Positions 1 through 6,678 of a stretch of DNA of 7,287 nucleotides are shown in pieces; the first letter of the stretch is position 1; each line of letters opens with the position of its first letter. A program made the position numbers and the translations under genes. Source of the DNA: Sulfuricurvum sp. (lineage in GTDB: Bacteria > Campylobacterota > Campylobacteria > Campylobacterales > Sulfurimonadaceae); the NCBI GenBank assembly GCA_030679635.1, contig JAUXSZ010000205.1, forward strand, positions 1-7,287, given 5' to 3'. The notes beneath the pieces were generated by a model, which was given only the letters and a program-made list of their open reading frames with translations, did not search any database and had not been told where the DNA came from.

Positions 1-696
1 TACGGTTCCATCACACTGCCTGCCACCGATGCTGCACGAAGAGTATTCGCTGTGGTCAAAAATGCCTTTGGTTCCCAAAAAGAGATGAGTGTCCAGATTC
101 TTTTTTCTCCCCGAAAACTCAAAGAGTTACAGCAGTATCAAAAAGGGGGTGCGGTGAGTGAGCTGAGTGATTTGGATCTCTACATCGAACTGGGAAAACT
201 CTTGCGCTTCAACACGGAGGATGCGGTAAAACTTATCAACACGATCGAACTGACCAACGACATCGCCCATAACCATTACAACATTTCCAAACGGCTGACG
301 TTGATCAATAAAAAAGCCAAAACGCCCAGCGATGAGGTCTATCTTTTTTGGGATATTGAAAACTTCTCCAACATCGGATCTATGTTTAACGACATCATCG
401 AAAAATTTGAGATTCCCGATCATCACATCTATGTCGCTGCCAATCCCGATTCACTCTATCTTTTTAAAAGCGAATGGGAAGCCGATCTGTACGATTACGG
501 AAAAACGCTCAAATCGTTTAACTTTACCAAATGCGATCACGGCAAAAATGTCGCCGATACAGTATTGTTGGACCATTTTAAACAGTTGAATCTGAAAAAT
601 GGGGATGTCTATTTGATGACCTTTGATCGCGAGCTCAAAGAGCTCTTTTCGGCAATCACCCATCCCAGCAACAACCTCTTTATACTGGAAAAATAA
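1..696 (+). CDS. NYN/PIN-like domain protein, putative ribonuclease (5' end outside window)
   Basis: The frame is open from base 1 (Y-G-S-I-T-L-P...), so the true start probably lies upstream; a GTG at 52 is the first in-window start but has no clear ribosome binding site. Residues are numbered from that GTG. A helical, charged N-terminal part (about 1-90) precedes a C-terminal alpha/beta domain. There, strand VYLFWDIEN (96-104) carries an acidic residue, D101, followed by KNVADTVLLDH (165-175) with D169, and VYLMTFDREL (186-195) with D192. That order of Asp residues after hydrophobic strands is typical of NYN (DUF88/LabA-like) domains in the PIN-like nuclease superfamily, which bind a metal ion and usually cut RNA. 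The usual SGDSDF-type motif is here only TFDREL, so activity is not assured. The gene ends 18 bp before tex and probably shares its transcript. Substrate and cellular role are unknown. Confidence 0.6.
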   Translation, partial: YGSITLPATDAARRVFAVVKNAFGSQKEMSVQILFSPRKLKELQQYQKGGAVSELSDLDLYIELGKLLRFNTEDAVKLINTIELTNDIAHNHYNISKRLTLINKKAKTPSDEVYLFWDIENFSNIGSMFNDIIEKFEIPDHHIYVAANPDSLYLFKSEWEADLYDYGKTLKSFNFTKCDHGKNVADTVLLDHFKQLNLKNGDVYLMTFDRELKELFSAITHPSNNLFILEK

Positions 697-714
697 AACT
701 AATTTAGGATCATC

Positions 715-2826
715 ATGACCCCGCTTATCGATCTCTTGTGTGAAAAAACCGGAATTTCTAAAATCAACGTTACCAATATCCTCAAACTCCTCGAAGAGGG
801 ATCGACGATCCCTTTTATCGCCCGCTATCGCAAAGAGATGACGGGCGGGGCAACGGATGAACAGTTGCGGGCGTTTGAAACGATCTATGCCTACTCCAAA
901 AAACTGCTGGAGCGTAAAGAGGAGGTCCTCCGTCTGATCGGTGAGAGGGGAACACTGACCCCTGAGCTTCGGACGCGCATTGAGGCCGCCCAAACCCTCC
1001 AAGTGCTCGAAGATATCTATCGCCCGTTCAAGGAAAAGAAAAACACCCGGGCGGCGTCGGCGATAGCCGCAGGGCTGGAACCGTTGGCCAATATTCTGGA
1101 GAGCGGCCGATTGGAGTCCTCGGAATTCAAAAAGAAAGCCGAGGAGTTCGTTAAAGATGCTGTTGCAAGTGTTAATGACGGGATCAAAGGGGCTCAAGAC
1201 ATTTTGGCAGAGCGTTACAGCGACGACAGAGAGCGTGAGTATTGGAGAAAACAGCTGGAAGGTTACTCCTCTTTTGAGATCAAAGGGGCAAAGGGGTTAA
1301 AAGAGGAGGGGCTGTTTGCGAAGCTCACTGGCAAATCGGAGCGGATAAGCTCGATCCCCTCTCACCGTTATCTCGCCATGATGCGCGGAGTGGCCGAGAA
1401 AGAGCTCACGGTGAAAATAGGGCACGATATGGAGCGCGTAGAGAATGCCATCAAACAGTACCGAATCCCAAAACATGCAAAAAGCAGCCGGGAAATGTTG
1501 TTGGAAGCGTATCTCGATGGATTCAAACGGTTGTTGTTCCCCTCGTTAGAACGGGAGATTCACGCTGGCATAAAAGAGCGGTCCGATATTCAGGCGATTA
1601 CGACGTTCGGTAAAAACCTCACACAGCTGTTAGGCTCCCCTCCCGTTACGAAAAGGGTTATTTTGGGGGCTGATCCGGCCTATCGTACGGGGTGCAAACT
1701 TGCCGTTGTGGATGAGCACGGAACCTATCTCGCCCACAAGGTGATCTATCCGACTCCTCCGCAAAGCGATTATGCGGCGTCGGCAAAAGTCATCAAGGAG
1801 CTTACCCAGCGTTACCACATTACGGGGGTGGCGATCGGTAACGGTACAGGCTCGAGAGAGACGCAGGAGTTTTTTGCTCAGGTGAACCGCGAGGAGGGGC
1901 TGAATCTCTCCTATACCGTTGTCTCAGAAGCTGGGGCATCGGTCTATTCCGCTTCCAAAATCGCTCAGGAGGAGTACCCGAATCTGGACGTGACGATCCG
2001 AGGGGCGATCTCTATTGCCCAGCGTCTGCGTGACCCGATGGCGGCATTGGTGAAAATCGATCCGAAATCGCTGGGAATCGGGCAGTATCAGCACGATGTC
2101 GATCAGAAACTTTTGGAGAAAAAGCTCCATGAAGTGACCGAAGATCTCGTTAACCGTATCGGCGTCGATCCCAACAGCGCATCGGTTTCTCTTTTGGCCT
2201 ATGTCGCAGGGGTAGGCTCTAAACTCGCCCGTGCGATTGTGGAACATCGGGAAAAAAACGGTGCGTATCACAGCAAAAGCGAACTTCTCAACGTAAAAGG
2301 GCTGGGGGCAAAAGCGTATGAGCAGTGTGCGGGGTTCTTTCGGATACGCGAGGGGAAAAGCATCCTCGATAACACGGGTATCCATCCTGAGAGCTATGGT
2401 GCGGCACAAACACTCACACGAGAATACGATTTACCCTCCTTAACCAAAGCACAGATGGCCCCTATCGCGCAGGAACTTGGGATAGGGGAAGCAACACTTA
2501 GCGACATCGTGGCGGAACTGCGAAAACCGGGGTTTGACCCCAGAGAGACACTGCCGCCGATCATGTTTCGATCCGATCTTACCGACATCAAAGAGCTCAA
2601 AGAGGGGTCTATTGTTTCGGGAGTGGTCCGAAACATCGCCGATTTCGGCGCATTTGTAGACATCGGTCTCAAAAACGACGGATTGATTCATATCTCACAG
2701 ATGTCTGAAAAGCGAATTGCTCATCCCTTGGAGGTGCTGAGCGTCAACCAGCAGCTCTCCCGTATTCGTGTTATCGAGGTTGATAGTCAAAAAGGGAAAG
2801 TGGCGCTGAGTTTAAAAGAAGAGTAA
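715..2826 (+). CDS. tex: Tex, S1 RNA-binding domain transcription accessory protein
   Basis: Complete 703-aa Tex-family protein, cytoplasmic and nucleic-acid binding. The family is linked to transcription, RNA turnover and stress or virulence phenotypes; its exact job is still debated. Domain order is canonical: a helical N-terminal region (about 1-190, with STIPFIARYRKEMTGG at 30-45); a YqgF/RNase H-like domain starting at VILGADPAYRTGCKLAVVD (315-333) and including AIGNGTGSRET (373-383); the family signature GIGQYQHDV (454-462); helix-hairpin-helix segments (about 485-545); LDNTGIHPESY (551-561); and a C-terminal S1 domain (about 630-703) with GVVRNIADFGAFVDIG and DGLIHISQMS. It is about 70 residues shorter than the E. 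coli homologue, but no domain is missing. The ATG at 715 is preceded by AGGAT at 706-710. It follows the NYN gene by 18 bp and converges on the kinase/phosphatase gene. Confidence 0.96.
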   Translation: MTPLIDLLCEKTGISKINVTNILKLLEEGSTIPFIARYRKEMTGGATDEQLRAFETIYAYSKKLLERKEEVLRLIGERGTLTPELRTRIEAAQTLQVLEDIYRPFKEKKNTRAASAIAAGLEPLANILESGRLESSEFKKKAEEFVKDAVASVNDGIKGAQDILAERYSDDREREYWRKQLEGYSSFEIKGAKGLKEEGLFAKLTGKSERISSIPSHRYLAMMRGVAEKELTVKIGHDMERVENAIKQYRIPKHAKSSREMLLEAYLDGFKRLLFPSLEREIHAGIKERSDIQAITTFGKNLTQLLGSPPVTKRVILGADPAYRTGCKLAVVDEHGTYLAHKVIYPTPPQSDYAASAKVIKELTQRYHITGVAIGNGTGSRETQEFFAQVNREEGLNLSYTVVSEAGASVYSASKIAQEEYPNLDVTIRGAISIAQRLRDPMAALVKIDPKSLGIGQYQHDVDQKLLEKKLHEVTEDLVNRIGVDPNSASVSLLAYVAGVGSKLARAIVEHREKNGAYHSKSELLNVKGLGAKAYEQCAGFFRIREGKSILDNTGIHPESYGAAQTLTREYDLPSLTKAQMAPIAQELGIGEATLSDIVAELRKPGFDPRETLPPIMFRSDLTDIKELKEGSIVSGVVRNIADFGAFVDIGLKNDGLIHISQMSEKRIAHPLEVLSVNQQLSRIRVIEVDSQKGKVALSLKEE

Positions 2827-2828
2827 TC

Positions 2829-2842
2829 CTCTCTCAGGAGAG
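2829..2842. terminator. Weak hairpin between convergent stop codons
   Basis: Only 18 bp separate the tex stop (2824-2826) from the stop of the opposing kinase/phosphatase gene (2845-2847). They contain a 5-bp stem, CTCTC (2829-2833) with GAGAG (2838-2842), and a TCAG loop. No clear T-run follows on either strand, so this is at best a weak bidirectional terminator, and termination may rely on Rho or on the convergent arrangement. Chance is a fair alternative. Confidence 0.25.
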
Positions 2843-2844
2843 TG

Positions 2845-4482
2845 CTATTTGGATAGCAGCGCAATGAGTGTTATGGCTTGCGTTAGCAGTAAGAACATGA
2901 AACCCGTTTTATAAAATGTCAGCGGTGCACGCTCAATGAGGGGGATCCCTTTGGTAAAAAACGGCTTCACCTTTTCGGGAGATTTGAGCTCGTAAAAAAG
3001 TTCCGAATAGTGTACGTAGCGCTCGGCAGGGTCGATCGCAATGGCATGCATGATGATGGAATCGAGCCATAAGGGAATGTTACTGTTGAGTTTGACAGGG
3101 CGTTTGGGAGATTTGAACGTCGGTGTTTGAAACGGCTCAATTTCGCCGTAAGGGAGGGTTCCGCTTAGTGCCCAATACAGCGTCACCCCGATGGAAAAAA
3201 TTTCCGTTGATTCGTTGATAGCTCCCCCGATAAAACGCTCAGGTGCCAAATAACTGGGTGTTCCGGCGCGTGAATTAAGGGAAAATATCTCGACGATGGA
3301 ACCAAAATCGACCATTTTAAAGGTCACTCCCGCTTCTCCGATTTTTTTCGTGACGATGATATTTTCAGGTTTTATATCCCCGTGAACCAGCCCTAAATGG
3401 AGCAGATGAGCCTCGGCTTTGTGCAAAAATTTCCCCAGGGCAATCGCACTGTCGATCGATAGCGGGCGGTTTTTGAGATAGACGCGCAAGTTGATCCCCT
3501 CTACGAGTTCCATCAGGTAATATCGTTTTGTCCGATCATCGGGTACCCAGGCATGGCCGAATGCTTTGTGAGTAATTTGTTTGGCATACCATGCTTCGCG
3601 GACGAACTCATCCAGGGCCTGATCATCGTCGGACATGGGAAATTTCATCACATAAAGCTCATTGTTTTTGGAAACTTTCCAAATACGCTCATGCTCCATC
3701 ATGGGAACCATGAGGGTATAGCCATCGATAATCTCTCCCTCAGTTAGGGTTTCTGGGATGGGAAGAGGGGCATTTTTGAGTGCATAGAGGGGATCAAGTT
3801 CTTCGATACGGAAAATCTGAAGGCTCATATCGTCACGATTATCCTCTTTGGCGTGTTGGGCAAGATGCTGGACAATACTTTTCGCCCCAAGCCCTTTTTG
3901 AAGCAGTTGGGTAAGCGGTTCATCCGCAATAAGATTATAGACCCCATCGCTGCAAAGGACGAGGGTGTCACCAACCGCAACGTGGGTGGAGGTGATGGTG
4001 AGCTCAACATTTTCACTCAAACCGCATGCTTGGGTCAGCACATGCGACATGTACTCATCGTCCATCGTATGATCGGTAGTCAGTTGCGTTAATGTCCCGT
4101 TGCACGTCAAGAGATAGATACGTGAATCGCCCAAGTGGATAGTATAGAGGGTATCCCCTTCGATGACAGCGAGACATAGGGTGGTGAGGAGCTCGATCCG
4201 CTCATATTGCGTCATCGACTCTTTGAAGAGCAAATTGTTGATATGGCGGGTAAAAACCTCCATTGTTTTGGGGATACTCCACGCTTTTGGCCGGGTTTTA
4301 AACTGATCGATGAAAAATTTTACACATTGACGTGCGGCGGTTCCACCCCGTTTGGCACTCCCGACACCATCGCACAAGACACTGATAAACAGGGTGTTGT
4401 CGATGATGCTAAAAGCACAGGCATCATCCCCCACAGTTGCGGGTTTCGGGAGGATAAATTCGGAAGATTGCAGTTGTAACAT
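2845..4482 (-). CDS. Membrane-anchored bifunctional Ser/Thr protein phosphatase (PP2C) and protein kinase
   Basis: This 545-aa protein has two opposing signalling domains. Residues about 1-228 form a PP2C phosphatase with the metal-binding acidic motifs GDD (18-20), LCDGVGSAKRGG (36-47), HLGDSR (116-121), CSDGVYN (177-183) and NRDDMS (215-220). Residues about 250-505 form a Hanks-type kinase: VMK with catalytic Lys280, E296 as the likely helix-C partner, catalytic loop HGDIKPEN (367-374), VDFG (391-394), GTPSYLAPE (407-415) and IGVTLYWALSGTLPYGEIEP (431-450). The ATP loop lacks its usual glycines and the catalytic loop has HGD instead of HRD. A hydrophobic stretch (about 525-543) ends two residues before the stop, so it is probably tail-anchored with both enzymes in the cytoplasm. 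The start is supported by GAAGG 8-9 bp upstream on the minus strand (about 4491-4495). The gene lies 29 bp downstream of the nitrate transporter gene; similar proteins adjoin nasA in assimilatory nitrate loci such as that of Pseudomonas aeruginosa. Substrate unknown; transporter control is an inference. Confidence 0.9.
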   Translation of the reverse strand: MLQLQSSEFILPKPATVGDDACAFSIIDNTLFISVLCDGVGSAKRGGTAARQCVKFFIDQFKTRPKAWSIPKTMEVFTRHINNLLFKESMTQYERIELLTTLCLAVIEGDTLYTIHLGDSRIYLLTCNGTLTQLTTDHTMDDEYMSHVLTQACGLSENVELTITSTHVAVGDTLVLCSDGVYNLIADEPLTQLLQKGLGAKSIVQHLAQHAKEDNRDDMSLQIFRIEELDPLYALKNAPLPIPETLTEGEIIDGYTLMVPMMEHERIWKVSKNNELYVMKFPMSDDDQALDEFVREAWYAKQITHKAFGHAWVPDDRTKRYYLMELVEGINLRVYLKNRPLSIDSAIALGKFLHKAEAHLLHLGLVHGDIKPENIIVTKKIGEAGVTFKMVDFGSIVEIFSLNSRAGTPSYLAPERFIGGAINESTEIFSIGVTLYWALSGTLPYGEIEPFQTPTFKSPKRPVKLNSNIPLWLDSIIMHAIAIDPAERYVHYSELFYELKSPEKVKPFFTKGIPLIERAPLTFYKTGFMFLLLTQAITLIALLSK

Positions 4483-4511
4483 TTAAAAAGCCTTCGGATG
4501 AGTGAGATCAA

Positions 4512-5789
4512 TTATATTCGCGCACCTGAAACGGCACCCCACGTCGTTCTCCAACGTGTTTTTACCAACGATATCCCCATCATGGCAATGAGTACCATAA
4601 CCCCAAAGATCAAGAAGCCGGCAGTATATCCATCAAATGCTCCCTGAGACCATCCGAACGTTTTGATCAAAGCCGTTCCGCCCAATCCGCCCGCAGCACC
4701 GATGAGTCCTGTCATAATACCGATGTCTTTGCCGAAACGCTGCGGCACGAGTTGAAATACGGAACCGTTCGCCATACCGAGGTTGGCCATGATCAAGAAC
4801 ATCACTACAATAGCCGCCCAAAATGGAAGTTTTACAAAGGCACTGATCAGTGCAAGGATCACAATCATACCGAAAAATACATAGAGGGATTTTATCCCCC
4901 CCATTTTATCCGCAACGCCCCCCCCAACAGGACGGAGCATTGCCCCTGCAAAGATACACAGTGCTCCAAAATATCCGGCGATCACTTTGACATTCCCCTC
5001 ATTCATAATGTCCAAACCAAACGTATTCATGTCGGCTTGATAGGTGTTCATCAAATAGACTTTCATGTAGCTGGCAAAACCGATAAATCCGCCAAAAGAT
5101 ACCGCATAAAAGAGGTTAAACCACCATGTGTCACGATCCCGCATGAGTTTTAGGTAATCCCCCAATTTTTTAGGATTAGGCTTGTACACACTCGAGGGGG
5201 CATCTTTGGCCATCAGCATATACGCGATTAGTACGATAGAGGAGAGAATACCGCCCACAAGGAAAACAGAGGCCCATCCCCAAAGCTCCGCAATCTTCGG
5301 AGCAAATAAAAAGTCAATGACGACACCGATGTTTCCCGCACCGGCGATACCTAAAACGATACCTTGAAGACGTGGCGGATACCATTGACCCGCTTGCGGC
5401 AAAGCCACAGCAAACGAAGCACCTGCAAATCCAAGACCCAATGCAACCCATAATAATTGATTATAGGTAATGGCATCGGCGCCGAGATAGGCGAAAAAGA
5501 GGGTTGCGATCACAATGGCTTGTGAAACAAGAGCCGTTTTTTTAGGTCCGAATTTATCAACAAATACCCCAAGTACGATACGCAATAAGGCACCTGCTAA
5601 AACAGGAACAGCAAGGAGGGTTGCTTGCTGATCGTCACTCATCGTGAATCCTCTGAGGCTGAGTGATTCACCAATCTCTGTGGCTAAGGGCCCCAGCATC
5701 GTCCACATCATAAAACTAAAGTCAAAATACAAGAAAGCGGAGAACAGTGTCGGCCAGTGTCCCTCTTTTTTTAAATCTGCGAATTTCAT
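4512..5789 (-). CDS. narK: NarK/NasA-type nitrate/nitrite transporter (MFS, NNP family)
   Basis: A 425-aa major facilitator of the nitrate/nitrite porter family with about 12 membrane helices, located in the inner membrane. Both NNP signatures are visible: GIAGAGNIGVV (147-157) and GLIGAAGGLGGTALIKTFG (361-379). R70 (ALLRIVLG) and R286 (AMLRPVGGG) match the two conserved substrate-binding arginines of NarK-type proteins, and the MFS loop GVFVDKFGPKK (74-84) follows helix 2. Length fits single NasA/NarK1-like units. The ATG at 5789 has a good ribosome binding site, AGGAG on the minus strand (5795-5799), five bases away. It is the first gene of an operon with the kinase/phosphatase. That linkage favours nitrate uptake for assimilation (NasA role), but respiratory uptake or nitrite export cannot be excluded because no reductase genes are in view. 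narK is used as the family symbol. Confidence 0.92.
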   Translation of the reverse strand: MKFADLKKEGHWPTLFSAFLYFDFSFMMWTMLGPLATEIGESLSLRGFTMSDDQQATLLAVPVLAGALLRIVLGVFVDKFGPKKTALVSQAIVIATLFFAYLGADAITYNQLLWVALGLGFAGASFAVALPQAGQWYPPRLQGIVLGIAGAGNIGVVIDFLFAPKIAELWGWASVFLVGGILSSIVLIAYMLMAKDAPSSVYKPNPKKLGDYLKLMRDRDTWWFNLFYAVSFGGFIGFASYMKVYLMNTYQADMNTFGLDIMNEGNVKVIAGYFGALCIFAGAMLRPVGGGVADKMGGIKSLYVFFGMIVILALISAFVKLPFWAAIVVMFLIMANLGMANGSVFQLVPQRFGKDIGIMTGLIGAAGGLGGTALIKTFGWSQGAFDGYTAGFLIFGVMVLIAMMGISLVKTRWRTTWGAVSGARI

Positions 5790-5823
5790 ACATTCTCCTA
5801 ATTGAGATTATTTTGTCTTAATA

Positions 5824-5829
5824 ATTGTA
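5824..5829 (-). promoter_or_regulatory. Candidate -10 box for the narK-kinase operon (proximal)
   Basis: The minus strand reads TACAAT here, one mismatch from TATAAT. It would place transcription start near 5817, giving a leader of about 28 nt before the narK ATG and its AGGAG site. There is no good -35 hexamer. Campylobacterota sigma-70 promoters often lack one, but AT-rich DNA also produces such hexamers by chance. Confidence 0.35.
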
Positions 5830-5859
5830 GTAAGAAAAATTATCTTTATGGTCATAAAA

Positions 5860-5878
5860 GTGATTAAAAAATAATCAC
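5860..5878. promoter_or_regulatory. Perfect inverted repeat upstream of narK, candidate operator
   Basis: GTGATTA (5860-5866), an AAAAA spacer and TAATCAC (5872-5878) form a perfect 7-5-7 palindrome, the best-defined symmetrical element in this intergenic region. Its centre (5869) lies about 52 bp upstream of the start expected from the TACAAT box, a plausible activator position. Half-site spacing does not fit standard CRP (TGTGA-N6-TCACA) or FNR (TTGAT-N4-ATCAA) sites, so the regulator is not identified. Related GATTATTTT words occur nearby at 5806-5814 and 5892-5900, and in reverse at 5868-5876 inside this element. On the minus strand the second arm is followed by TTTT, so a weak RNA hairpin is an alternative reading. 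Confidence 0.4.
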
Positions 5879-5919
5879 ACTTCTTCATCCTGATTATTTT
5901 ACGAATTAAAACTATTATT

Positions 5920-5925
5920 ATTATA
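5920..5925 (-). promoter_or_regulatory. Candidate distal -10 box for the narK operon
   Basis: A perfect TATAAT on the minus strand, with TTAAAG (+ strand 5943-5948) 17 bp upstream as a poor -35. Use of this promoter would give a leader of roughly 120 nt containing the 5860-5878 inverted repeat, which would then act in RNA or as a roadblock. The surrounding sequence is nearly all A and T, so chance occurrence is likely. Confidence 0.25.
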
Positions 5926-5997
5926 TTTTATTAAAATTAAAGCTTTAAATCACTAAAATCTGCATCACATTTTTATCAAAATTTCTAATAAAGCTGT

Positions 5998-6402
5998 TTG
6001 TTGATTGTATTAATTATATTTATTATTAGTTCTGCTGTTATCTCTTGGATTGATGCAAAACATTCACGCATACCGGATTCAATCATCTTACCCTCAATCG
6101 TTTTATTGGGGATGATGAAAGGGAGTGAGGGGAGTTTACACCTTACGGATCTCATAGCTGTTGTAATTGTTTTGATGGTGTTTATGATACCGATTATGTT
6201 GAATATGAATTTTGGAGGGGGCGATTTGCGCTTTGGAGCTTTTTGTGCGTTGTTTTTAGGGCTTGCACCGTTGGGATATTTTATTGGACTGGCAGGAATA
6301 GTGCATTTGGTGATTATGAGTCTGTTGCGTAAGCGGGAATTTGGATTTGCACCGGCGATGAGCATGGCCGCTTTAATCGTTTATGGAGTTGTTCATGCGT
6401 AG
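5998..6402 (+). CDS. Minimal A24 prepilin peptidase (PilD C-terminal half / CpaA-TadV type)
   Basis: A 134-aa polytopic membrane protein. It carries both catalytic aspartates of the GXGD aspartic protease family: D19 in WIDAKHSRIPD (17-27) after the first helix, and D76 in NFGGGDLRFGA (71-81). The C-terminal FGFAPAMSMAALIVYG (115-130) matches the family's closing helix. The cytoplasmic N-terminal methyltransferase/zinc domain of PilD is absent, as in the small Tad (CpaA/TadV) and archaeal-type peptidases, so it should cleave leader peptides without N-methylating them. In-frame TAA at 5989-5991 limits the start to TTG 5998 or TTG 6001, with no ATG and no clear Shine-Dalgarno sequence, suggesting weak translation. 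It overlaps the next gene by 8 bp, and that product, with its Arg-Arg-Gly leader, is the obvious candidate substrate. Confidence 0.82.
   Translation: MLIVLIIFIISSAVISWIDAKHSRIPDSIILPSIVLLGMMKGSEGSLHLTDLIAVVIVLMVFMIPIMLNMNFGGGDLRFGAFCALFLGLAPLGYFIGLAGIVHLVIMSLLRKREFGFAPAMSMAALIVYGVVHA
6385..6388 (+). promoter_or_regulatory. Ribosome binding site choosing the ATG at 6395
   Basis: GGAG ends six bases before the ATG at 6395, ideal spacing. An in-frame ATG at 6383 overlaps this site and has none of its own. The choice matters because it gives the product a four-residue Met-Arg-Arg-Gly leader. The site lies inside the end of the peptidase gene, so the two are probably translationally coupled. Confidence 0.65.
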
Positions 6403-6667
6403 AGGATCGGTAGCCATTGTCCCATTATTGCTGGCACTTATGCTTTTCTTTTGGTTTATCTGGTTTTTGGGCGGAGAAAATGATTTGCTTTTTCAAATCA
6501 ATAAAGTCGAAAATGTACAGCATATTCAAGAAGAGCTGATTGTCTCTGCAATGCAAGAGCGTTTAAAGCTCGAACAAAAGAACACTAACTGGAGTAATGG
6601 ACAGTTGGATGCGGCTACCAACCACTATGTTAATAATATGATGAAAATAAATAAGATCCAAGAATAG
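6395..6667 (+). CDS. Small pilin-like (TadE/TadG-like or class III prepilin-like) membrane protein
   Basis: A 90-aa protein when started at ATG 6395 (94 aa from 6383). It begins MRRGSVAIVPLLLALM: a very short basic leader ending in Gly, then a hydrophobic helix (about 5-26, with FFWFIWFLGG at its end). The rest (about 27-90) is hydrophilic, predicted largely helical and without cysteine. Leader plus N-terminal helix is the layout of prepilins and Tad pseudopilins, and the RRGSVAIVPLL run resembles TadE/TadG-like N-termini. The classical Glu at +5 of the mature form is absent (V or P instead), so cleavage is unproven. The gene overlaps the peptidase gene by 8 bp and is followed 8-11 bp later by a secreted-protein gene. 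Family assignment is tentative; an ordinary single-pass membrane protein is the alternative. Confidence 0.6.
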   Translation: MRRGSVAIVPLLLALMLFFWFIWFLGGENDLLFQINKVENVQHIQEELIVSAMQERLKLEQKNTNWSNGQLDAATNHYVNNMMKINKIQE

Positions 6668-6673
6668 AAGGGG
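6668..6673 (+). promoter_or_regulatory. Ribosome binding site for the secreted-protein gene
   Basis: AAGGGG directly follows the TAG of the pilin-like gene. Two consecutive ATG codons follow: 6676 is only 2 bases away and 6679 is 5 bases away. Spacing favours 6679. The protein differs by a single Met. Confidence 0.5.
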
Positions 6674-6678
6674 AAATG

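Noticed and set aside
451..1197. 248-codon minus-strand open frame across the NYN/tex boundary
   Set aside because: It is antisense to two well-supported genes, its translation shows no domain logic, and it runs across the intergenic gap. It is a shadow of their codon pattern.
1924..2409. 161-codon minus-strand frame inside tex
   Set aside because: It lies wholly within the strongly conserved YqgF/HhH part of tex and has no recognisable motif or ribosome binding site.
4752..5153. 133-codon plus-strand frame inside narK
   Set aside because: It is antisense to conserved membrane helices of the transporter, and its His/Cys/Pro-rich translation is typical of a shadow frame.
5937..5948. 12-bp palindrome TTAAAGCTTTAA
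   Set aside because: It is perfect but made almost wholly of A and T in an AT-rich region, with no loop and no second copy. Chance is the simplest explanation.
5985..6365. 126-codon minus-strand frame over the peptidase gene
   Set aside because: The opposite strand encodes both A24 catalytic motifs. This frame gives low-complexity Ile/Asn/Lys/Pro sequence.
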